The notes: a model not told the origin generated them from the letters alone. 6,192 nucleotides of DNA from JANXVV01 sp038230975 (GCA_038230975.1 JBBRMF010000297.1:1-6192); one strand, 5' to 3'. Shown: positions 1 through 6,175, numbered from the stretch's first letter. Numbers and translations are program-made.

Positions 1-1654
1 GTTCGATGTTCGTGAAGCGGTGAAAAAGGGGACACTGGAGGAGATCAACGGGATCGGCAAGAGCAGTCACAAGGTGATAGAAGATTACGTGCGCACCGGC
101 CGCAGTGTTGATCACGATGAACTGGCCGCCAGCGTGCCGGCGGGTTTGCTGCCACTGATGGAAATTTCCGGGTTAGGGCCGAAGACCATTTCGCTGTTTT
201 GGAAGCAGCGCGGAATTACCAATCTGGAAGAATTGGTCAAAGCGCTCAGCGACGGATCATTGGAGGGCTTGAAGGGAATCGGCGAAAAAAAGTTGGAATC
301 CATTCGACAGGGAATTGCGTTTCAGGCTCAATCGGCGGGCCGGATGGGAATTGGCGATGCGCTGCCCATCGCCGCCGCGCTGCTTGCGCGGCTACGGGAA
401 CTTCCGGAAGTGAAGCAAGGCGAAATCGCCGGCAGCCTTCGGCGCGGGCGAGAGACGATTGGCGATGTCGATCTGATCTGCTCCCTTAAAAATCAAGCGG
501 CCGGGGAAATCGTCTCCGCAAAGTTCGTTAAGTTTCCTGAGGTCGAAAGGATTCTCGGTCAGGGTATTACGAAGGCCACTGTGATCACCGCCGGTGGTTT
601 GCAGGTGGATTTACGCATCGTGCCAGAGGAAAACTTTGGTGCGGCGCTCTTGTATTTCACCGGTTCAAAAGATCACAACGTAAAGCTGCGCAGCCGCGCG
701 CAGGAGATGGGGTTCACGTTAAATGAATGGGGGCTTTACAAACTCGGTGAATACGATAAATCTCAGAAAAAGACCGGCGAGGCACCGGCAATTCAGGCCG
801 TTGCGAGCAAGACGGAATCGGACGTCTATTCCGCACTCGATCTCAAATACATCGAACCGGAAATGCGGGAAGACCGAGGTGAGATCGACGCCGCACTCCA
901 CAATAAGCTGCCGAAACTCATCACCCGCGCGGATCTGCACGGCGATCTGCACTGCCATACCACCGCCTCCGACGGTACAGCCACCATCGAGCAAATGGCC
1001 GAAGCCGCCATTGCTTTGGGCTACGAGTTTCTGGCGATCACCGACCATTCGAAGAGTCAGACCATCGCCAATGGATTAACCGCCGAACGATTGCTGAAAC
1101 ATGTACAAGCCATTCACAAAGTCGGCGAGAAACTAAAGGGGATCAAACTGCTGGCCGGCTGCGAGGTCGATATCCTCGCGGATGGATCGCTTGATTACGA
1201 AGACGCGATCCTCGCCGAGCTCGACATCATCGTCGCCAGCCCGCACGTTTCGCTCAAGCAGGAAGCATCGGCCGCCACCGATCGGATTCTCCGGGCGATT
1301 GAGAGCCCGTATGTCAGCATCATCGGTCATCCCACCGGCCGGTTGCTCAATCGCCGGGAAGGTCTGCCGCTCGATTTCGCCCGCATCTACAAAGCCGCCG
1401 CCGAAACAGGGACAGCACTGGAAATCAACGCCGGCTATCCACGGTTGGATCTAAATGACATCCACGCCCGCGGTGCGATCGACGCCGATTGCATGCTTGC
1501 GATTGATACGGATGCCCACAGTACGGAAGGTTTGAACGAGATTGATCTGGGCCTGACCGTCGCTCGCCGCGCCTGGGTGACCGCTAATCATGTGATCAAT
1601 TGCATGACCTACAAAGAATTGGTTGCGTTCATTGGGAAGAAACGCAAAAGATGA
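1..1654 (+). CDS. polX: DNA polymerase/3'-5' exonuclease PolX (family X polymerase with PHP domain), 5' partial
   Basis: Gap-filling repair polymerase of family X, expected to act in base excision or end repair; the PHP domain of characterised bacterial PolX is a metal-dependent 3'-5' exonuclease/AP-site processing domain. Residues are numbered from the GTG at 20. Helix-hairpin-helix motifs lie at about 8-23, 49-66 and 84-99. The nucleotidyltransferase palm has GSLRRG (138-143) followed by the catalytic pair D149/D151 and the third carboxylate D197. FTGSKDHN (213-220) and the NEWGLY segment match the family. The PHP domain (about 305-540) keeps every expected metal ligand: H311, H313, D318, H343, E382, H409, H437, D498, H500. 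Both activities therefore look intact. The frame is open to the left edge (first whole codon at 2), reading FDVREA before the GTG, and the usual N-terminal 30-40 residues are missing, so the GTG is an internal valine codon and the gene begins outside the window. It converges with the next gene, 7 bases between the stops. Confidence 0.96.
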   Translation, partial: FDVREAVKKGTLEEINGIGKSSHKVIEDYVRTGRSVDHDELAASVPAGLLPLMEISGLGPKTISLFWKQRGITNLEELVKALSDGSLEGLKGIGEKKLESIRQGIAFQAQSAGRMGIGDALPIAAALLARLRELPEVKQGEIAGSLRRGRETIGDVDLICSLKNQAAGEIVSAKFVKFPEVERILGQGITKATVITAGGLQVDLRIVPEENFGAALLYFTGSKDHNVKLRSRAQEMGFTLNEWGLYKLGEYDKSQKKTGEAPAIQAVASKTESDVYSALDLKYIEPEMREDRGEIDAALHNKLPKLITRADLHGDLHCHTTASDGTATIEQMAEAAIALGYEFLAITDHSKSQTIANGLTAERLLKHVQAIHKVGEKLKGIKLLAGCEVDILADGSLDYEDAILAELDIIVASPHVSLKQEASAATDRILRAIESPYVSIIGHPTGRLLNRREGLPLDFARIYKAAAETGTALEINAGYPRLDLNDIHARGAIDADCMLAIDTDAHSTEGLNEIDLGLTVARRAWVTANHVINCMTYKELVAFIGKKRKR

Positions 1655-1661
1655 AGAAGCG

Positions 1662-2147
1662 TTAAATTGATTCGGCTGCCGATCCCTCTTGCTCCCCGGG
1701 AATTAATTCCGCGGGAACGGGGTCTTCCTTCGAGAGATCCATCGCGTCATCCGCCAATTTGGCTCGCGCGTAAATATTTCCAAGTTTTGAAGACTTGGCG
1801 TAACACCGTTCCGCCTCGGCGGCATTCCGTTCGACGCCCCGGCCATGCTCATAGCGCCATCCCAATTGCAGCATCGCGTTGGCGTATCCGAGCAGCACGA
1901 GCGAGTGAAGCTGCGCCACTTCTTGAGTGGATGCGTCACCGCTGGTGTGGTCGCAAAATGCAAACTGAAAATGTTCCAGTCGCTCAGCCAAAGTGGGGGT
2001 TTGCGTCTGGATGAAATCACCGTCCGGCAGCGCTGTACCACACGCCGGACAAAACCGGGCTGTCTTCGGAAGCTCACGTGCCACGCGTTCGCAGCACAAG
2101 CACTGCGCGATGGATGGAGTCGAAATGGGGGGCGTCGCATCCGGCAT
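1662..2147 (-). CDS. Small zinc-ribbon and Sel1-like repeat protein
   Basis: A 161-aa cytoplasmic protein with no signal peptide. Residues 16-19 and 33-36 form two CxxC knuckles (CLCC and CPAC, the second followed by G37), a zinc-ribbon pattern. Residues about 87-132 match one Sel1-like repeat and the start of a second: an A-x-x-x-LG-W-x-Y-x-x-G-x-GV core, then a helix with AEAERCYAKSSKLGN and ARAKLA. Sel1 repeats are alpha/alpha solenoid modules that mediate protein contacts; one to two copies is short for the family. The C-terminal 25 residues are acidic and probably disordered. The start is well fixed: an in-frame stop lies about 10 bases upstream of the ATG and no other ATG precedes residue 92. 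No Shine-Dalgarno is visible, while a perfect TATAAT lies 8 bases upstream. The function is unknown; a scaffold or regulatory adaptor is only a guess. The gene is tail-to-tail with polX. Confidence 0.8.
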   Translation of the reverse strand: MPDATPPISTPSIAQCLCCERVARELPKTARFCPACGTALPDGDFIQTQTPTLAERLEHFQFAFCDHTSGDASTQEVAQLHSLVLLGYANAMLQLGWRYEHGRGVERNAAEAERCYAKSSKLGNIYARAKLADDAMDLSKEDPVPAELIPGEQEGSAAESI

Positions 2148-2155
2148 TTCAGCGA

Positions 2156-2185
2156 ATTATAGCCGATATTGTGATCCATGCGCAA
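2156..2185 (-). promoter_or_regulatory. Probable promoter of the zinc-ribbon/Sel1 gene, leaderless type
   Basis: On the minus strand a perfect TATAAT covers 2161 down to 2156. A weak -35 candidate, TTGCGC (three of six consensus bases), covers 2185 to 2180, with an 18-base spacer. The predicted start of transcription, about 7 bases past the -10, falls near 2149, only one or two bases before the ATG at 2147. The -35 match is weak, so confidence rests on the -10. Confidence 0.5.
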
Positions 2186-2252
2186 TCGAAGCAACTGTCC
2201 ATCATCCATTGCTATACGTCAATCAAAAAATCATTGTCCGCTCTCCATTTGA

Positions 2253-2260
2253 GTCGCGAC
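2253..2260. promoter_or_regulatory. Palindrome GTCGCGAC upstream of the antitoxin promoter, possible operator
   Basis: This perfect 8-base palindrome ends 5 bases before the -35 box of the antitoxin promoter. VapB/MazE-type antitoxins commonly repress their own promoter by binding palindromes close to it, so this is a candidate site. An 8-base palindrome can also arise by chance in GC-rich sequence. Confidence 0.2.
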
Positions 2261-2265
2261 GAACC

Positions 2266-2294
2266 TTGCCACAACTGACGGAAAAATCTATCAT
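2266..2294 (+). promoter_or_regulatory. Probable promoter of the vapB-glycosyltransferase operon
   Basis: TTGCCA at 2266-2271 (five of six -35 consensus bases) and TATCAT at 2289-2294 (five of six -10 bases) are separated by the ideal 17-base spacer. The expected transcription start is at or next to 2301, which is the A of the antitoxin ATG, so the transcript would be leaderless. This supports ATG 2301 over the in-frame TTG at 2295, which would lie between the -10 box and the start of transcription. Confidence 0.6.
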
Positions 2295-2300
2295 TTGGCG

Positions 2301-2513
2301 ATGAACTCAAGCACGGTCACTCTCTCGCCCAGTTTTGAGGTTCTTATACCCTTGGAAATTCGTGAGGCATTACACCTGACGGCTGGCGAAAAACTGCGCG
2401 TTCTGCCGTACGCCGGCAGAGTTGAGCTGATTCCCGTCCGAACGGTTCAGTCGATGCGTGGATTCCTGAAAGGCATGGATGTCACCATCGAACGAGACGA
2501 GGACGAACTGTGA
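2301..2513 (+). CDS. vapB: VapB-type antitoxin, AbrB/MazE/SpoVT family, toxin partner lost
   Basis: A 70-aa protein with the swapped-hairpin AbrB/MazE DNA-binding fold: STVTLSPSFEVLIPLEIREAL at the N-terminus, then the LTAGEKLRVLPY strand and GRVELIPV. The tail, MRGFLKGMDVTIERDEDEL, is typical of VapB antitoxins paired with PIN-domain VapC toxins and would bind the toxin. In relatives the first loop usually reads with a basic residue and Gln before the V-I-P (such as KFQV); here it is SFEV, so DNA contacts may be weaker. Start ATG 2301 is chosen over TTG 2295 because of the promoter position. The stop overlaps a GTG that begins a short toxin remnant, the usual antitoxin-toxin overlap, but no toxin gene follows. 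The glycosyltransferase begins 43 bases downstream. It may still autoregulate the downstream genes, neutralise a VapC encoded elsewhere, or be drifting. Confidence 0.85.
   Translation: MNSSTVTLSPSFEVLIPLEIREALHLTAGEKLRVLPYAGRVELIPVRTVQSMRGFLKGMDVTIERDEDEL
2499..2503 (+). promoter_or_regulatory. Shine-Dalgarno of the vapC remnant
   Basis: GAGGA lies 7 bases before the GTG at 2510, inside the 3' end of the antitoxin gene. It is the normal toxin ribosome site and remains intact although the toxin is gone. Ribosomes starting here would terminate on the glycosyltransferase start codon. Confidence 0.5.
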
Positions 2514-2560
2514 ACTCAGCGAACGTCGTGGATTCGTCAGGCTCTCCCCACCACGCATGA
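2510..2560 (+). pseudogene. vapC: VapC toxin remnant: 16-codon stub of a PIN-domain gene
   Basis: A GTG overlapping the antitoxin stop (GTGA) opens a reading frame MNSANVVDSSGSPHHA and a TGA at 2558-2560. The first eleven residues match the usual start of VapC toxins of this class, which begin with a short lead and NVVDSSG. The Asp (residue 8) is the first metal-binding acid of the PIN ribonuclease active site. After the Gly the expected continuation (often WLEYF) is missing, and the rest of a roughly 130-150-aa toxin is absent. The break lies near 2542. The stub's TGA overlaps the ATG of the glycosyltransferase (ATGA), so it now links antitoxin and glycosyltransferase translation. The overlap and motif are seen directly; the loss of vapC is inferred. 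The family match is from memory and short. Confidence 0.7.
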
Positions 2561-3720
2561 AGATCGTCCACATCATCACTCGCCTCATCATCGGCGGGGC
2601 GCAGGAGAACACGCTGCTTTCCTGCGAAGGCCAGCATGCTCGCGGACATGAAGTCACCTTGTTTACCGGCCCGGCGATTGGCCCGGAAGGATCGCTCCTG
2701 GAACGCGCGCAAGCCGGTGGGTATCGTGTTGAAATTCTCGACGAAATGCGGCGATCGATTCTGCCCTGTAAGGATTATCGCGTCTATCAACATCTGATTC
2801 AGCGGCTACGCGAGTTGAATCCTGACATCGTCCACACCCACAGCAGCAAGGCGGGGATCATCGGCCGGCGCGCGGCGTACAAGGCAAGCGTGCCGGCCAT
2901 CATTCATACGATTCATGGCCTGGCGTTCACCGCCTCCACCTCATGGCTCGTAAATCACGCGTACAAAATGCTCGAACGAAACGCGGCACCGCTCACGACC
3001 AAAATTGTTTGCGTCGCGGATGCCATGCGCGATCAATCACTGGCGGCGAAGGTGGGGCGGGCCGATCAATATGTCACGGTGTACAGCGGGATGGACACCG
3101 AACCGTTCTTGCATCCGGATGTGCCGCGCGCGGAAGTTCGTCGTCAGTTGGGATTGAACGATGAATATGTTGTGATCGGCACGATTGCCAGATTGTTTGA
3201 TCTGAAAGGTCACGAAGATCTGCTTGATATCGCCCCGAAACTTTGCGCGCAGTTTCCGCAGTTACGATTTCTATGGGTCGGTGATGGCACACTGCGGCCG
3301 GCATTTGAACGACGGATGGAACAGATGAAACTGCGCGATCGTTTTATTCTGACCGGGATGGTGCCACCGGCAAAAGTGCCGCAGTATGCCGGCGCGATGG
3401 ATATACTGGCTCATCCTTCGCGACGGGAGGGTCTGGCCCGCGCGCTGCCTCAGGGTTCACTCGCAGGTGTACCGACGATTACCTATGACATTGATGGCGC
3501 AAAAGAAGGTACAATTGACGGCCAGACAGGGTATGTATTGCCACCGTTTGACGCGATGAAACTTTCCGCGTCGATCGGAATGCTGTTGCAAGACCCCGCG
3601 CGGCGGCGGGAAATGGGGGCACGCGGGCGAGAATTCGCCCTCAAACGTTTCGACGCGAAAGTGATGGTCGATGCGCTGGAAAAGGTGTACATCCATGCAT
3701 TGCAAGGCGCGAAGAAGTGA
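2557..3720 (+). CDS. Family 4 glycosyltransferase (GT-B fold)
   Basis: A 387-aa cytosolic or membrane-associated enzyme expected to transfer a sugar from a nucleotide sugar to a polysaccharide, lipid or glycan precursor. The N-terminal Rossmann domain (about 1-180) has MKIVHIITRLIIGGAQEN with the glycine-rich acceptor-side loop, THSSKAGIIGR (94-104) and HTIHG (117-121). The C-terminal donor domain (about 205-365) has R212 and K217 in the RLFDLKG phosphate-binding segment, VGDG (241-244), and SRREGLARALPQ (288-299). The usual E-x7-E motif reads E291-x7-Q299. ATG 2557 is preferred over ATG 2479 because the family begins at MKIVHI and the earlier start would overlap the antitoxin. No Shine-Dalgarno precedes it (the upstream bases are CTCCCCACCACGC), but the toxin-remnant stop overlaps its ATG, so translation is probably coupled. 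Its sugar and acceptor cannot be read from sequence; exopolysaccharide or envelope glycan synthesis is likely. Confidence 0.9.
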   Translation: MKIVHIITRLIIGGAQENTLLSCEGQHARGHEVTLFTGPAIGPEGSLLERAQAGGYRVEILDEMRRSILPCKDYRVYQHLIQRLRELNPDIVHTHSSKAGIIGRRAAYKASVPAIIHTIHGLAFTASTSWLVNHAYKMLERNAAPLTTKIVCVADAMRDQSLAAKVGRADQYVTVYSGMDTEPFLHPDVPRAEVRRQLGLNDEYVVIGTIARLFDLKGHEDLLDIAPKLCAQFPQLRFLWVGDGTLRPAFERRMEQMKLRDRFILTGMVPPAKVPQYAGAMDILAHPSRREGLARALPQGSLAGVPTITYDIDGAKEGTIDGQTGYVLPPFDAMKLSASIGMLLQDPARRREMGARGREFALKRFDAKVMVDALEKVYIHALQGAKK

Positions 3721-3723
3721 GGG
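3719..3723 (+). promoter_or_regulatory. Shine-Dalgarno of the exported helical protein
   Basis: GAGGG overlaps the glycosyltransferase stop codon and lies 10 bases before ATG 3734. It fixes that ATG rather than the upstream in-frame ATG at 3671, and indicates the two genes share a transcript. Confidence 0.55.
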
Positions 3724-3733
3724 TTTTCATTCA

Positions 3734-5881
3734 ATGCAAAAATGGTTGTTAATAATCGCAATAGGGGTGTTGCTTACCACTACACGGTTCATCTCCGCTG
3801 CATCCGGCGATGCAAAGGTGACGAAGTTGGAACCGAAAGGATTTCCGTCAATCAAGCCGGTTCTGGTGGATCGCTCGAATCAATTGGAAAAAGAGCTCGC
3901 GACGAAACTGATGCGCCGATCGGAAGTTCCGGCCTCCGGCGCGGTGATGGCGGATCTGAATATCGATCTGCGAATTATTCAACGTTGGGTGCTGACTCAA
4001 ACCACACTGGCCGTTGCGGAGAGTGATCTGCAAATTGCCGGTTTACTCCGTGCCATGGAGTTGGCCAGTGCGATTGGGAAATTGGAATCAACGTTGGTAG
4101 CGATCGCCGCGCCGTTCACGCGGTCACAAAGCGATGCAGCGGTTTTGATTCACAAAATGAGTTACGACCTGCCCGATTTGAAATCCGTCGGTGACCTGGA
4201 CGAACGCTGCAAACGGCTTGGTTATGCGATGGAAAATGTGGCGAGTCCCACGCCAATTGATGCGAGAACCATTCCGCGCATGCGTCCTGAGCAGTCCCTG
4301 ACAGTTATAACTGCGGGCGGAAATTCAACCGCCCACGAAGGACCGCGAACCCTCGCGGAGCTCACTTCTGAAATCACGCGGGCGGCCGTCTCTACTGCGC
4401 TCCGGCAACAGCTTTTAGCGATGGCCAAAGCAATCAGCATTGCTGGCGATTCTACGGATTCCGCTCAACTGGCGGATGCGGCCGCACTGCAACAGGTATT
4501 GACCAGCGCCGTGGATTTGGCGAAAGGTTTGTCTGCCACGACCGCACTTTCCGCAGCGGCGCGCGACCAGATTGAAACGCAGTTGGCCGAGGGATTGGCG
4601 CTGTTCAGCGATCCTCGCACGCGATTTGCGGGTAAACAGCGCGTTGCACGGTTGAATGAATATCGACTCGTGATGAATCGATTGGCTAGCGGGCAGCTCT
4701 CTCCGGAGCTTCGCAAAATATTCGCACCCGCCCTTGGATACGCCCAGACCCATGCCGACCAGGGGCAACGAATTCTGAATTCGATTGAAGCGTTCGTAGG
4801 CACTTGCCTGCGATTTGAGGCGATACCGCGCCGGGAGAACCCCGTGACGAATCTCCGCCATGCGACGGAAGATGCGGTCAAGCTGTACGAAACTGCGCGG
4901 GCGGCATTCATCACGAACATCAATGACGCAAGTGACGGCGTCGCTTTCGATGCGCTCGACAGCCAGATCGCGGATATCGCATCGGCTGCGGATCTTTACG
5001 CAATGCTCGATGGCATGCAGCAGACCTATGAAACGCTTAATGGCTATAAGCCGCGACCTTTTGGCGCGATTGAAACCCGAACGCTAAAGGCCGCCGTCAT
5101 CGCCACGACGGCGATCAAGTCTCCCGCCCGGGTCGACGCGATTCGATATCTGGGTGATATCAGCAAGTTGGCTCAACTTTCCAGGATCGTCACGCAGCGA
5201 TCGCTGTCGGATATTCCACCCGAAGTGATCAAGTCCTATGCGGGCATTTCGCTTGCGGATTTTGAGTCGAAATGTCGGCTGACATTTAACGAACTTGTAT
5301 CGCAAATCGCTGGCGGCGGGGAGATGGACAAAATCAAAATCGCCCGATTGCGTGCCGTTGGCGATCTGTGCGATTCATTGCGCTTCGCGGCGATTGCAGA
5401 GCGGTCGCTGGTCAATGTTCCATCCCTCAATCACTGGGTGGATTGGACGCTTAGCGTGGAGCAAATCCAAGGCCTGCTTTCACCTTTTCAAACGCAGTTG
5501 TCGGCTGCGTTTGAAGGGTTCACTTCCGATGTGCCAAACGCGGTTGAAAAGTTCGTCAAGCGGCGGGATGTGTTCCTGCCGTTGGTGGCCTTGCTGGATC
5601 GAGATGCGGCTTACAGCGAGCAGTGCGCAAAACTACCCGAGGGTTTGCAGGGTGATCTGGCAAGGTTGATGACTCCTTTGGAGGGCCAACCGTTTTCCAC
5701 CGAGCGATATCTCAGCTATGCCGCAACCGTGGCATCGCTGTTGGCTTCGATCGATCCCGATGCGGCGCAATCCGCGACGGACAGCGCGATGGCGCGACTT
5801 GAGCGCGACATGCGATCGGCGGTCCGGGATTTGAAGCCCGATGCAGTGAATGGGGCGTTGAAGAATTCAAAGGGGAAATAA
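3734..5881 (+). CDS. Exported alpha-helical protein of unknown function
   Basis: A 715-aa protein I do not recognise. It starts with a Sec signal peptide: MQK, a hydrophobic core WLLIIAIGVLL, and a likely cleavage after residue 22 or 23 (ISA-A-S). No lipobox cysteine is present near the cleavage site and no other membrane segment is visible, so it should be periplasmic or secreted. The mature part is rich in Ala, Leu, Asp and Arg, with heptad-like helices throughout, few prolines and only five widely spaced cysteines (159, 358, 514, 546, 631). A Gly/Asn/Ser-containing linker at about 170-205 separates a first helical block (about 45-165) from a larger one (about 205-715). No catalytic motif, beta-propeller, cohesin, PEP-CTERM or sortase signal was seen. 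ATG 3734 gives an intact signal peptide and a Shine-Dalgarno; the upstream ATG 3671 would bury both. It lies 13 bases after the glycosyltransferase, so it is probably co-transcribed and may serve the same envelope pathway. Confidence 0.8.
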   Translation: MQKWLLIIAIGVLLTTTRFISAASGDAKVTKLEPKGFPSIKPVLVDRSNQLEKELATKLMRRSEVPASGAVMADLNIDLRIIQRWVLTQTTLAVAESDLQIAGLLRAMELASAIGKLESTLVAIAAPFTRSQSDAAVLIHKMSYDLPDLKSVGDLDERCKRLGYAMENVASPTPIDARTIPRMRPEQSLTVITAGGNSTAHEGPRTLAELTSEITRAAVSTALRQQLLAMAKAISIAGDSTDSAQLADAAALQQVLTSAVDLAKGLSATTALSAAARDQIETQLAEGLALFSDPRTRFAGKQRVARLNEYRLVMNRLASGQLSPELRKIFAPALGYAQTHADQGQRILNSIEAFVGTCLRFEAIPRRENPVTNLRHATEDAVKLYETARAAFITNINDASDGVAFDALDSQIADIASAADLYAMLDGMQQTYETLNGYKPRPFGAIETRTLKAAVIATTAIKSPARVDAIRYLGDISKLAQLSRIVTQRSLSDIPPEVIKSYAGISLADFESKCRLTFNELVSQIAGGGEMDKIKIARLRAVGDLCDSLRFAAIAERSLVNVPSLNHWVDWTLSVEQIQGLLSPFQTQLSAAFEGFTSDVPNAVEKFVKRRDVFLPLVALLDRDAAYSEQCAKLPEGLQGDLARLMTPLEGQPFSTERYLSYAATVASLLASIDPDAAQSATDSAMARLERDMRSAVRDLKPDAVNGALKNSKGK

Positions 5882-5924
5882 CGCCGCTCACTCAAAAACC
5901 GCGCGATTGCGCGCCTCGAAATTC

Positions 5925-5990
5925 GTAGGTTCCGCTGTGCAGAACGTCTTTTGATCGCGCGCGATTCTTGTTCCGCACAGCGGAACCTAC
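5925..5990. repeat. Pair of inverted REP-like hairpins (BIME-like element)
   Basis: The 21-base arms at 5925-5945 and 5970-5990 are inverted copies with a single mismatch (5941 against 5974). Each arm is also a hairpin in its own right: GTTCCGC-ACA-GCGGAAC at 5970-5986 is perfect, and its partner at 5929-5945 has one mispair. The 24-base spacer carries a perfect 12-base palindrome ATCGCGCGCGAT (5954-5965). This architecture, small hairpins in opposite orientation between genes, is that of REP/BIME elements moved by RAYT transposases. No T-run follows, so it is not a canonical terminator, though it could protect the 3' end of the upstream transcript. No transposase is in the window. Confidence 0.75.
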
Positions 5991-6016
5991 ATCAATCATG
6001 TACGGTTATTTAGCGC

Positions 6017-6114
6017 TAGAGCGTTTTTCAGGTTCGTAGTTTGCCCGATGCCGGGTGCCACAGGTCGCGGTACTCCGAGACCTTGTATGGTACAAAAGCA
6101 CACTAAACGTTCTA
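6017..6114. repeat. Imperfect inverted-repeat block enclosing a hairpin
   Basis: TAGAGCGTTT (6017-6026) and AAACGTTCTA (6105-6114) pair over ten bases with one G-T wobble. Between them, 6063-6082 folds as GGTC-g-CGG-TACT-CCG-a-GACC, and 6044-6055 as CCCG-ATGC-CGGG. No open frame of note and no promoter are seen. The stretch resembles worn dispersed-repeat sequence, but a decayed non-coding element of another kind is possible. Confidence 0.35.
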
Positions 6115-6120
6115 ATCCTC

Positions 6121-6175
6121 GTCGTCGCATCCACGCGATGACGAGCGCAGCGAGGAGTCGCGTGGATGCGACGAC
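6121..6175. repeat. Perfect 18-base inverted repeat with 19-base loop
   Basis: Positions 6121-6138 (GTCGTCGCATCCACGCGA) and 6158-6175 are exact reverse complements around a purine-rich loop at 6139-6157. The sequence downstream (ACGACCGACGA) stays CGAC-rich to the window edge, so the element may continue. It lacks a T-run. It is probably a dispersed intergenic repeat; a terminator of a gene to the right on the minus strand is an alternative that the window cannot settle. Confidence 0.75.

Noticed and set aside
20..22. GTG as the start of polX
   Set aside because: The frame is open to the left edge and reads family-like sequence before it (FDVREAV), and the first helix-hairpin-helix region would be incomplete. 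The gene is cut by the window edge.
1699..1710. Palindrome GGAATTAATTCC as a bidirectional terminator between polX and the convergent gene
   Set aside because: It lies within the coding part of the minus-strand gene, has no loop and no T-run, and is probably fortuitous.
1703..2209. 168-aa minus-strand frame overlapping the zinc-ribbon gene
   Set aside because: Rich in Arg, Pro, Ser and Cys with no motif, and a shadow of the zinc-ribbon/Sel1 frame, which shows clear family patterns.
2295..2300. TTG two codons upstream as the antitoxin start
   Set aside because: It lies directly after the -10 box, before the expected transcription start; ATG 2301 fits better.
2479..2556. 26-residue N-terminal extension of the glycosyltransferase from ATG 2479
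   Set aside because: The extension is polar, unlike the family, and runs through the antitoxin tail and toxin stub in another frame; MKIVHI at 2557 is the normal beginning.
3671..3733. Upstream ATG for the exported protein
   Set aside because: It would overlap the glycosyltransferase and place 21 basic and polar residues before a clean signal peptide that has its own Shine-Dalgarno.
6011..6028. Rho-independent terminator at TAGCGCTAGAGCGTTTTT
   Set aside because: The T-run is short and the only stem, CGCT/AGCG, would have a two-base loop.
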